Shown here: piece by piece, positions 1 to 5,870 of the stretch
How the letters are laid out: each line of letters starts with the position of its first letter
Position numbering within the stretch: the first letter of the stretch is position 1
Assembly: GCA_027001525.1 (NCBI GenBank)
Contig: JALTMR010000177.1
Span: forward strand, 1 to 6,465
DNA length: 6,465 nt
From: Gammaproteobacteria bacterium
GTDB lineage: Bacteria > Pseudomonadota > Gammaproteobacteria > Tenderiales > Tenderiaceae
Direction of reading: 5' to 3'
Made by a program: the position numbers and the translations under genes
The notes under the pieces: generated by a model
Seen by the model: only the letters and a program-made list of their open reading frames with translations
Database searches by the model: none
What the model was told of the DNA's origin: nothing

Positions 1-406
1 CCAGGGAATAGCCGTCGGCTCCCAGGCCACTGATGATGCCCACGGCGATATCGGAAAAGTAGGAGTGCTTCCGAAAGGGTTCGCGGGCATAAACATTCGA
101 TAGATGGATCTCGATAAACGGAATGGCCACGCCACTGAGTGCGTCGCGAATGGCCACGCTGGTGTGGGTGAAGGCCGCCGGGTTAATCAGGATGAAGTCG
201 ATCTGTTCCTGTCGGGCGGCGTGAATACGCTCGATCAGTTCGTGTTCGGCATTGCTCTGAAAGCAGCTGAGCCGGTGGCCGGCCTTTGTAGCTGATTGCA
301 CCAGTTGCTGTTCAATATCCTGTAGTCGGGTGGCCCCATAGTGCTCTGGTTCCCGTGTACCGAGAAGATTCAAGTTGGGGCCGTTTAGGACCAGGAAGTT
401 GGCCAT
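1..406 (-). CDS. aroQ: Type II 3-dehydroquinate dehydratase (C-terminus cut by window edge)
   Basis: This cytoplasmic enzyme dehydrates 3-dehydroquinate to 3-dehydroshikimate, the third step of the shikimate pathway. The 135 visible residues contain the whole family signature. [13 protein letters not shown] (8-20) includes Arg18 and is followed by the catalytic Tyr23. [17 protein letters not shown] (74-90) carries Asn75 and His81. [15 protein letters not shown] (98-112) carries Glu99, His101, Arg108 and Arg112. Type II enzymes are usually about 145-150 residues, so only a short C-terminal tail is missing at the left edge. ATG 406 is preferred: AGAGG (413-417) lies 6 nt upstream, whereas an in-frame ATG at 412 abuts that motif. 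It is on the same strand as the dsbD cluster but separated from it by 162 bp with a candidate promoter. In many gammaproteobacteria accB-accC follow; that would lie outside this window. Function is very secure. Confidence 0.97.
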   Translation of the reverse strand, partial: MANFLVLNGPNLNLLGTREPEHYGATRLQDIEQQLVQSATKAGHRLSCFQSNAEHELIERIHAARQEQIDFILINPAAFTHTSVAIRDALSGVAIPFIEIHLSNVYAREPFRKHSYFSDIAVGIISGLGADGYSL

Positions 407-467
407 GGTCATCCTCTGACGAGATCACATCGGGAGATGGCGCAAGCCATTCCCCATAACTGCGCCG

Positions 468-496
468 ATTTTGTCATGCTGCGCGGTGGCTGTCCA
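468..496 (-). promoter_or_regulatory. Candidate sigma-70 promoter for aroQ
   Basis: Reading the minus strand, TGGACA (496-491; 5/6 match to TTGACA) is followed after exactly 17 nt by CAAAAT (473-468; 4/6 match to TATAAT). Transcription would start near 461 and leave a leader of about 55 nt before the aroQ ATG. This suggests aroQ, and any accBC genes beyond the edge, can be transcribed independently of cutA-dsbD-tlpA. It rests on consensus matching only, and the -10 element is weak. Confidence 0.42.
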
Positions 497-568
497 GTTT
501 TTGCGAGTTAGTCCGTGTTTCGCTACAAATAGCATGAGTTTGGCGTTGAATAGGCCAATAAATGGGCG

Positions 569-1114
569 CTATATCAACTTGTTAATTTCGCTTTCCAGGG
601 TCTTCAGGCTGATCAGACCGTACTTTACGTAGGCGATGCGACCGTCCCGATCCAGCAGCACGGTGTAGGGCAATATGCCAAGGTCATTCCCCAGTTGGGT
701 GGCTAGGTCGATGCCGTCGTTATCGCCATCGAGCAGGACGTAGTTGATGCCGTTGTCCTGGGCGTAGCGTTTAACCGCGCTGAGCTTGTCCTGAACCGAG
801 ATGCCGATGATCTGTACACCGCGATCAGCGTAGCGTTCCTGGACATCAATGAGGGTGGGAATTTCTTCTTTGCAGGGCGGACACCAGGTGCCCCAGAAGT
901 TAATAACCTGAATTTTCCCCAGCCACTGGCTGCTATCTTCCCGCACACCATCCAGCGCTTTGAGGTGAAATGTCGGCGCGGGTGAACCGATCAAAGACTG
1001 CGTTGCCTCCGAGGGTTCGGGCGGTTGCTTGAACATCTTGATGGCGAAATTACCCAGTATCGAGCCGGCCAGAAAAATAACGACAGCACCGACCATCACG
1101 GTTTTTTTATTCAT
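569..1114 (-). CDS. Membrane-anchored TlpA/ResA-like thiol-disulfide oxidoreductase
   Basis: This is a 181-residue thioredoxin-fold protein, predicted to be held at the periplasmic face of the inner membrane. Residues 5-24 form one hydrophobic segment after MNKK. No clear cleavage site follows, so it is probably an uncleaved anchor. The redoxin domain starts near residue 42 (IGSPAPTFHLKALDG). It has the active site WCPPC with Cys78 and Cys81 inside NFWGTWCPPCKEEIP, and the cis-proline Pro149 in GILPYTVLLDRDG. The WCPPC motif and the short insert after the active site are typical of reducing TlpA/ResA/CcmG-like proteins rather than DsbA-type oxidants. It begins 13 bp after the dsbD stop, so it is very likely cotranscribed and plausibly reduced by DsbD. 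The upstream ribosome site is weak (TGGAAA), which may mean translation is coupled to dsbD. No cytochrome c maturation genes are in view, so I do not call it CcmG. Its substrate is unknown. Confidence 0.9.
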   Translation of the reverse strand: MNKKTVMVGAVVIFLAGSILGNFAIKMFKQPPEPSEATQSLIGSPAPTFHLKALDGVREDSSQWLGKIQVINFWGTWCPPCKEEIPTLIDVQERYADRGVQIIGISVQDKLSAVKRYAQDNGINYVLLDGDNDGIDLATQLGNDLGILPYTVLLDRDGRIAYVKYGLISLKTLESEINKLI

Positions 1115-1127
1115 AGTGTGTTTCCAG

Positions 1128-3071
1128 TTAGTTCAGCGCAGTGCGGATCAGTGATTCAAAATCGTCGGGGCCAAGAAAACCGACCAGGCGGTATTGTCGC
1201 AGCTCCTCCCCGGCCGGGGTGAAAAGCAAAATCGTGGGTGGGCCGATCAGACCGAAGTGTTTGAGCAGGGCCTGGTCTTGCGCATCATTGTCGGTGACAT
1301 CAGCCTGAATGAGCATGACGTTGTCGAGGGCCTGTTTGACGCCAGGATCGGAGAAGGTGCTCGCCTCCATCTCCTTGCAGGAGATGCACCAGTCGGCATA
1401 GAAATCGAGCATGACGTGCTGATTGTTGCGCTTTGCACGGGCCAGGGCCTGATTGAGGCCGTCGAGCCCCTTGATCTGCTCAAACTCCAGGTGCGCTTTG
1501 GAGGGTGCCCCAGCGCCCTCGTTGGCCTGGGCCACCGAGAGACCGGCCAGAGGCTGGAACAGATCGCGGCCGCCACTGACCGAGCCGATAAGCAGCGTTG
1601 CGCCGTAGATCAGCATCACCACGCCGAACCCTTTCCACAGCCGCTGCCAGCCCGACGCCTCGGGTTTGAGGTTCTCCAGCGCCCCCAGGTAGATGGCGCT
1701 GATGATGAACAGTGCAGCCCACAGAGCCAGGGCAATGGCTCCAGGAATGATACGTTCCAGCATCCAGATCGCCACGGCCAGAAGAAGCACACCAAAAACC
1801 GCTTTGATGGCATCCATCCAGGGGCCGGCCTTGGGCAGGAACTTGCCGGCCGAGGTGCCAATGAGCAGCAGCGGTGCTCCCATGCCGAGGCTCAGTGCAA
1901 ACAGAGCCGCACCGCCCAATATCGCGTCGCCCGTCTGACCGATGTAGATCAGTGCCCCCGCCAGTGGTGCTGCGACACAGGGGCCAACGATCAGGGCAGA
2001 GAGAAACCCCATGATGGCCACGCCGGTGACGGTACCGCCGCGCTGCTTGTTACTCACCTCGGTGAGCTTGCTCTGAAAGCGGCCGGGAAGTTGCAGTTCA
2101 TAAAATCCGAACATGGAGAGTGACAGCAGCACAAACAGGGCGCTGAAACTGCCCAGAATCCAGGGGTTCTGGAAGGCCGCCTGGAGATTGCCGCCGAACA
2201 GTCCGGCCAAGACGCCCGCGACGGTGTAAGTCAAAGCCATGGCCATGACGTAGACCAGAGAGAGGGAAAAGGCGCGCCTGGTGGTGATGTTGCTTCCCTG
2301 GCCGGCGATAATGCTGGAGAGAATAGGGATCATAGGGAAGACGCACGGGGTAAAGGTCAGCAGCAGGCCGAGGCCAAAGAAGCTCAGCATGCTCAGGGCG
2401 ATATTGTTTTGTGACAGCGATTGGGCGAGTTGATCCTGTTCAGAGACAAAACCGTTGCCACCGGGCGATGTCGTCACAGGCGCGGGCGTCACCGCCTCAG
2501 GCAGTGAGAGGGCAACCGCCTGTTGCATGGGCGGGTAGCAGAAGCCGGCATCGGCGCAGCCCTGATATTTGGCGACCAGGGTGAGGTCGGTCGCCGCCTT
2601 GTTGGTGCGCTGCAGGGCGATATCAATGCTGACCTCATGGTAGAAAACCTCCATCAGCCCGAAGGATTCGTCGTGCTTCTCCTTGCCGCGGGGGATGTCG
2701 ACATTGGCCACTTCAACGCCGTCGGCATCCTGCAGGACAAATGAAAATTTGTCCCGGTAGAGATAGTAACCATCAAGGATTTCCCAGTAGGCCGTAATGG
2801 TGTAGGGATCTTTGATTTCGGCGCTGAAGGGAAAGGCCTGCTCGGGCTGAAGAAATGTATCGTCACTGGCGCCAATGCCCAGGCGCTGGCCTATAGAAGA
2901 GAAAAAGCTCGTCACCGAGCCGCTTTCTGTGGCGGTGATGGTGGCGGTGGTCGGGTCTTCCCCGCCACCGCTGGCCAATACTGTGGCCGGAAACAACCCC
3001 AGCGCCAGAACGAAGGTCAGCGCTGCCGTCAGGCCAGAGCCATCAATTTTCAGTAGTGAACGTAAAGACAT
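1128..3071 (-). CDS. dsbD: Thiol:disulfide interchange protein DsbD
   Basis: DsbD passes electrons from cytoplasmic thioredoxin through the inner membrane to periplasmic thiol proteins (DsbC, CcmG and TlpA-like partners). All three modules and all six redox cysteines are present. A signal peptide covers about residues 1-34, probably cleaved after LA in TVLASGG. The periplasmic alpha domain carries Cys172 and Cys178 in YQGCADAGFCYPPM. The polytopic core (about 225-500) carries Cys243 in TFTPCVFPMIPILSSII and Cys365 in VGPCVAAPLAGALIYIG. The C-terminal thioredoxin-like gamma domain carries Cys562 and Cys565 in FYADWCISCKEME, with cis-Pro612 in GPPTILLF. At 647 residues it is longer than the roughly 565-residue E. 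coli protein. The extra length is mainly Ser/Thr/Gly-rich sequence before the alpha domain and a longer linker before gamma. TGAGGA (3081-3076) supports ATG 3071. It lies 29 bp after cutA and 13 bp before the TlpA-like gene, consistent with one operon. Confidence 0.97.
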   Translation of the reverse strand: MSLRSLLKIDGSGLTAALTFVLALGLFPATVLASGGGEDPTTATITATESGSVTSFFSSIGQRLGIGASDDTFLQPEQAFPFSAEIKDPYTITAYWEILDGYYLYRDKFSFVLQDADGVEVANVDIPRGKEKHDESFGLMEVFYHEVSIDIALQRTNKAATDLTLVAKYQGCADAGFCYPPMQQAVALSLPEAVTPAPVTTSPGGNGFVSEQDQLAQSLSQNNIALSMLSFFGLGLLLTFTPCVFPMIPILSSIIAGQGSNITTRRAFSLSLVYVMAMALTYTVAGVLAGLFGGNLQAAFQNPWILGSFSALFVLLSLSMFGFYELQLPGRFQSKLTEVSNKQRGGTVTGVAIMGFLSALIVGPCVAAPLAGALIYIGQTGDAILGGAALFALSLGMGAPLLLIGTSAGKFLPKAGPWMDAIKAVFGVLLLAVAIWMLERIIPGAIALALWAALFIISAIYLGALENLKPEASGWQRLWKGFGVVMLIYGATLLIGSVSGGRDLFQPLAGLSVAQANEGAGAPSKAHLEFEQIKGLDGLNQALARAKRNNQHVMLDFYADWCISCKEMEASTFSDPGVKQALDNVMLIQADVTDNDAQDQALLKHFGLIGPPTILLFTPAGEELRQYRLVGFLGPDDFESLIRTALN

Positions 3072-3100
3072 CGATTCCTCAGGGGGGTAACAAAACGTGT

Positions 3101-3433
3101 TTAATCGGTGGTGGCGCGGGTCGTCTCATCAAGCCAGGCCAGATACCCCGGCAGACCGGCCTCTATAGGGACTGCGATGATTTCCGGAAGTTCATAAGGG
3201 TGCAGTGCCCGCAGCCGCTGCTCCAGCGCCCCATAGCAGCGGCTGTGGGTCTTGATAATCAGCTGCAGCTCGTGGCTGGACTCCATTTCGCCCTGCCACA
3301 GGTAGACGGACTTTACCCCGTCGATGATATTGACGCAGGCTGCCAGCTGCTCGGCCACCAGGGTTTGGGCAATGTGGTCCGCACTGGCCTGGTCCGGGCA
3401 GGTGCACAGAACAATGCAATGTTGAGCTTCCAT
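3101..3433 (-). CDS. cutA: CutA-family divalent cation tolerance protein
   Basis: CutA proteins are small, very stable trimers of ferredoxin-like fold. They were named for an E. coli locus affecting copper and divalent-cation tolerance; their biochemical role is still unsettled. The 110-residue protein has the usual family length and landmarks: CTCPDQASADHIAQTLV (10-26), LAACVNII (30-37), SVYLWQGEM (42-50), ELQLIIKT (55-62) and HPYELPEIIAVPI (78-90). It ends in the usual YLAWLDE. Cysteines lie at 6, 10, 12, 33 and 66. ATG 3433 is chosen because it puts the first strand at the normal distance from the N-terminus. The frame stays open upstream to 3523, but those 30 extra codons have no family counterpart and would overlap the fxsA start. 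No good Shine-Dalgarno is visible, so a nearby non-ATG start such as TTG 3442 cannot be excluded. It is first in the cutA-dsbD-tlpA cluster, matching the dipZ-cutA adjacency of E. coli. Confidence 0.94.
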   Translation of the reverse strand: MEAQHCIVLCTCPDQASADHIAQTLVAEQLAACVNIIDGVKSVYLWQGEMESSHELQLIIKTHSRCYGALEQRLRALHPYELPEIIAVPIEAGLPGYLAWLDETTRATTD

Positions 3434-3521
3434 GTCGGGCAAGATACCGAAAGGCAGGCCGCAGGGCAAAATAAATCCCCGTCCCTTTATGTCGATACAA
3501 TTTTTCGGGTATGGTGTTGTC
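3434..3521. promoter_or_regulatory. Divergent cutA/fxsA spacer, presumed to hold both promoters
   Basis: The 88 bp between the two divergent start codons must carry or border the promoters of both transcripts, unless fxsA is read from within cutA. On the plus strand TACAAT (3496-3501) could be a -10 for fxsA, but no -35-like hexamer lies 15-19 nt before it. On the minus strand ATGACA (3523-3518) is a 5/6 match to a -35 element, but the -10 candidates after it are poor. An imperfect inverted repeat (ATACCGAAA at 3445-3453 against TTTTTCGGGTAT from 3501) spans most of the spacer and might be an operator or a hairpin. None of these signals is strong alone. Confidence 0.25.
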
Positions 3522-3986
3522 ATGTTTCCTTTTCGAATTCTTCTTGCTCTCTTTTTCCTGATTCCGCTGATTGAGATCTACCTGCTCATCAAAGTGGGTA
3601 GCTGGCTGGGTGCCTGGCCAACGGTTCTGTTAGTGGTCTTCACGGCAGTGCTGGGTGCCTTTTTACTGAAACAGCAGGGGCTGGCAACGCTGGAGCGTGT
3701 GCGTCAAAGCGTTGCTGAAGGGCGGGTGCCGGCGGTTGAGCTGCTCGAAGGCGCGATGTTGATCATCGGTGGGGCCTTGCTGCTGACGCCGGGCTTTTTC
3801 ACCGACGCCATCGGCTTTATCTGCCTGATCCCCCCGCTACGCCGGAAAATCATTGTCTGGGCGATTCAGCGCGGCCTGGTGATGAGCGTGGGCGGTGGCG
3901 GAAAAACACACCGCGGCCCCCAAACGCTCGATGGCGAGTGCTGGCGTGAGGACGATGACAACAATAACAACCCTCGCCCGCGTTAA
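3522..3986 (+). CDS. fxsA: FxsA-family inner-membrane protein
   Basis: FxsA is a small membrane protein. In E. coli its overproduction relieves F-plasmid PifA-mediated exclusion of phage T7; its normal role is not known. The 154-residue product has the family layout. A first membrane segment is at about 5-23, with the signature IPLIEIYLLIKVG (14-26). A second is at about 31-49, and a longer hydrophobic region at 78-105 contains GGALLLTPGFFTDAIGF and IPPLR. A hydrophilic tail then has a GGGG run (124-127), an acidic patch (REDDD) and four asparagines before RPR. ATG 3522 places the first helix immediately at the N-terminus, as in relatives; the longer upstream frame overlaps cutA antisense. 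No strong ribosome site is seen. It diverges from cutA and converges on dbpA. fxsA is often next to groES-groEL in gammaproteobacteria, but here MITE-like elements and dbpA follow instead. Confidence 0.93.
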   Translation: MFPFRILLALFFLIPLIEIYLLIKVGSWLGAWPTVLLVVFTAVLGAFLLKQQGLATLERVRQSVAEGRVPAVELLEGAMLIIGGALLLTPGFFTDAIGFICLIPPLRRKIIVWAIQRGLVMSVGGGGKTHRGPQTLDGECWREDDDNNNNPRPR

Positions 3987-4014
3987 CGTTGGCTTCGTTT
4001 TCCCAAAAGCTGAA

Positions 4015-4172
4015 GGGCACCTCTATTAATTCGGGTGCGGCAGGTTGAATCCCAAATTCGTTACATCCAGGCGCAAATAGCAGACAATAGTGGGACTATT
4101 GCCAAAATTTGCAACGCCGATGGAGCGGGTTTGGGGTTTAAGATGCGCATTCATGAATTAATAGAGGTGCCC
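4015..4172. mobile_element. MITE-like palindromic element 1 (about 158 bp, non-coding)
   Basis: The ends are perfect 19-nt inverted repeats: AGGGCACCTCTATTAATTC at 4014-4032 and its reverse complement at 4155-4173. Taking the core as GGGCACC to GGTGCCC, it is flanked by TGAA on both sides (4011-4014 and 4173-4176), a probable 4-bp target duplication. The interior is an imperfect palindrome along its whole length. The tip is CAATAGT (4085-4091), a GGG loop, then ACTATTG (4095-4101), which is the midpoint of the element. Further matching arms occur at CCCAAA against TTTGGG and GCAAAT against ATTTGC. No reading frame is present, so it would need a transposase supplied elsewhere. The short duplication and GG-starting ends are compatible with an IS5-type parent, but that is inference. 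Its transcript would fold into one long hairpin and could help terminate fxsA or dbpA transcription. Confidence 0.82.
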
Positions 4173-4190
4173 TGAATATTGTCTACCACA

Positions 4191-4355
4191 CTAGTGGTCC
4201 ATGCGGGAAATTCTGTTACTTAAGGAGCACAGTGAGAAGGTGCAGATCAAGGCGGCAAAACGCTGGAATGGTGGTTCCATTTCGAGTTTTGCCAACACAG
4301 AGTTGTACCTTCTCACGAGGCGAACAGTTACATAATTTTCCGCATGGACCACTAG
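4191..4355. mobile_element. MITE-like palindromic element 2 (about 165 bp) abutting the dbpA stop
   Basis: The terminal repeats begin with 16 perfect nt (CTAGTGGTCCATGCGG, 4191-4206) matched at 4340-4355. They continue to about 29 nt (4191-4219 against 4327-4355) with three mismatches. Inner arms also pair: GTGAGAAGGT (4232-4241) with 4307-4316, and GGCAAAAC (4254-4261) with 4286-4293. A central TGGAA/TTCCA stem lies at 4264-4279. No coding frame is visible. Because CTAG is itself palindromic, the target duplication may be CTAG (IS5-like YTAR target) or TA (IS630/mariner-like) with ends GTGGTCC. The right CTAG contains the dbpA stop codon, so the element lies at the extreme 3' end of that gene without changing its product. 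It shares no obvious sequence with element 1, only 18 bp away. Confidence 0.83.
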
Positions 4356-5737
4356 CCTATCGGTCTGACACGAAAAGAGCGTCCTTTCATCTTTCCTTCG
4401 GTTAATTTTTTCAGTGCGATTTTCGCTACGTCTCGACTCACTGCGACGTAGGCGCGTTGATCGGATAGCTGAATTTTTCCCACCTGCCCTCCGGCAATGC
4501 CGTGTTTGCCCGTCAGTGCGCCGAGGATATCGCCAGCCCTGAGTTTTTGTTTTTTCCCGCCATCGATTTGCAGTGTCACCATCGGCGGTTGATAGGCGGT
4601 GTCGTTCAGCAGGCTGGTGGGCGGCAGTGGCTGGGTGTCGATCTCCTGGCCGAGGCGCTCCTCCAGGCGGGTGATCTTGTAGCGCTCCTTCTCGGTGAAT
4701 AGCGTACAGGCGATGCCCTGGTTGCCCGCCCGTCCGGTGCGACCGATGCGGTGGGTGTGTACCTCTGCGTCGCGGCCGAGGTGGTAGTTGATGACGGCGT
4801 CGAGGCCGTCGATATCCAGCCCGCGGGCGGCAACATCGGTGGCGACCAATACGGAGATGCTGTTGTTGGCAAACTGGACCAGGGTCTGGTCACGATCACG
4901 CTGCTCCAGTTCGCCATGCAGCGCCAATGCGCTGAAACCGTGGTCTCCCAGTTCATCGGCAACCGCCTGGGTTTCACGCCGGGTGTTGCAAAAGACCACC
5001 GCCGATGCGGGGCGATAGTGCAGCAGTAGCAGGCGCAGCGCGGTCATGCGCTGGGCATCATCGGCCACCTGATAAAGATGTTGCTGGATGCCGCTGTGGT
5101 CCTGGCTCTCCTCCACCTGCGCCATCACGGGATTGACCATAATACGTCTGGCGATGGACTCAATCTGGTCGGGGAATGTGGCGCTGAACAGCAGCGTCTG
5201 GCGTTGTTTCGGAACGTGGCTGATGATCTCGTCCAGCGTCTCCTGGAAGCCCATGTCGAGCATGCGGTCTGCCTCATCGAGCACCAGCATATTGATGTCA
5301 TCCAGCTTCAACGTGCCCTTGCCGAGATGATCCAGAATCCGCCCCGGCGTGCCGACGATAATGTGCGCCCCATGTTCCAGCGACCCCACCTGCGGCCCAA
5401 ATGGCACCCCCCCGCACAGTGTCAGCACCTTGATATTGTGGATGGTGCGGGCCAGCTTGCGAATCTCCTTGGCCACCTGATCCGCCAGCTCCCGTGTTGG
5501 GCAGAGCACGAGTGACTGGATGCGAAAACGCTTCACGTCCAGCTTTTGCAGCATGCCCAGACTAAACGCCGCGGTCTTGCCTGATCCGGTTTTCCCCTGG
5601 GCGATCACGTCGCTGCCGGCCAGAATGGGGGGGAGACTCCGGGCCTGGACAGGGGTCATCGACTGATAGCCCAGTGACGACAGATTTTTCAGCAGTGACG
5701 GCTGCAGTGCAAGGGAGGAAAAGGGCGCTTGGCTCAC
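4352..5737 (-). CDS. dbpA: ATP-dependent RNA helicase DbpA (DEAD-box, 23S rRNA specific)
   Basis: DbpA is a cytoplasmic DEAD-box ATPase that binds hairpin 92 of 23S rRNA and acts in late 50S assembly. Counting from the chosen start, the Q motif glutamine is Gln31 (MTPVQ). Walker A is AQGKTGSGKT (46-55), PTREL 80-84, TPGR 130-133, DEAD 154-157 and SAT 185-187. VVFCNT is 247-252, ATDVAARGLDI 299-309 and HRIGRTGRAG 329-338. Residues about 384-461 form the DbpA RNA-binding domain (IDGGKKQKLRAGDILGALTG, then KGRSFRV). That domain distinguishes DbpA from other DEAD-box proteins. The 461-residue length fits the E. coli enzyme (about 457). The start is GTG 5737: AAAGGA (5751-5746) lies 8 nt upstream, and the protein then begins as relatives do. 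An upstream in-frame GTG at 5806 would add 23 unrelated residues. The TAG stop lies inside the duplicated target of MITE-like element 2. rlmF lies 133 bp upstream on the same strand. Confidence 0.96.
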   Translation of the reverse strand: MSQAPFSSLALQPSLLKNLSSLGYQSMTPVQARSLPPILAGSDVIAQGKTGSGKTAAFSLGMLQKLDVKRFRIQSLVLCPTRELADQVAKEIRKLARTIHNIKVLTLCGGVPFGPQVGSLEHGAHIIVGTPGRILDHLGKGTLKLDDINMLVLDEADRMLDMGFQETLDEIISHVPKQRQTLLFSATFPDQIESIARRIMVNPVMAQVEESQDHSGIQQHLYQVADDAQRMTALRLLLLHYRPASAVVFCNTRRETQAVADELGDHGFSALALHGELEQRDRDQTLVQFANNSISVLVATDVAARGLDIDGLDAVINYHLGRDAEVHTHRIGRTGRAGNQGIACTLFTEKERYKITRLEERLGQEIDTQPLPPTSLLNDTAYQPPMVTLQIDGGKKQKLRAGDILGALTGKHGIAGGQVGKIQLSDQRAYVAVSRDVAKIALKKLTEGKMKGRSFRVRPIG

Positions 5738-5741
5738 GGTG

Positions 5742-5815
5742 GGTGTCCTTTGATCGGTAGGTTCGTGCTGGAGGAGGACACCATACAGCAATGGTACGGC
5801 GTCCACGATGGTGTC
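5742..5815 (-). promoter_or_regulatory. dbpA leader with three competing complementary segments covering the Shine-Dalgarno
   Basis: In mRNA order, segment A is GACACCAT (5815-5808), segment B is ATGGTGTCCT (5784-5775) and segment C is AGGACACC (5749-5742). A can pair with the first 8 nt of B, and the last 8 nt of B can pair with C; both helices are perfect. They share six bases of B, so they are mutually exclusive. C contains the AGGA of the dbpA ribosome site, so B-C pairing would hide it and A-B pairing would leave it free. This could be a translational switch, or chance recurrence of a GGTGTC word. No ligand-binding domain is recognised. Confidence 0.35.
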
Positions 5816-5870
5816 GGTCTATGTGAAAAGTGTTTGGCGCAATGGTTCGTTTCTTCTTTTTTCCCGGGGG

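Noticed and set aside
540..558. Possible terminator after the TlpA-like gene (TTGGC/GCCAA stem)
   Set aside because: The stem is only 5 bp with a 9-nt loop, and no run of T follows on the minus strand.
1194..2123. Long plus-strand open frame of 309 codons opposite dsbD
   Set aside because: It is antisense to a clearly identified dsbD, has no recognisable domain and is rich in Gln, His and Arg, as expected of a shadow frame in GC-rich DNA.
3056..3521. Plus-strand open frame running from the dsbD start across cutA
   Set aside because: It overlaps cutA antisense, is not recognisable as a protein, and the conserved cutA and fxsA frames explain the region.
3434..3523. 30-codon N-terminal extension of CutA
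   Set aside because: CutA proteins normally start just before the CTCPD strand, and the extension would overlap the fxsA start codon.
3987..4355. CRISPR array or tRNA-like structure in the convergent gap
   Set aside because: The repeats are inverted pairs at element ends, not regularly spaced direct repeats. No cloverleaf is apparent and no cas genes are present.
5738..5806. Upstream GTG start extending DbpA by 23 residues
   Set aside because: The extension has no family counterpart. A good Shine-Dalgarno serves GTG 5737, and the resulting length matches known DbpA.
5738..5870. A dedicated promoter for dbpA
   Set aside because: I could not find a -35/-10 pair with acceptable spacing. TTGCGC and TGGACG have no matching -10 at 16-18 nt.
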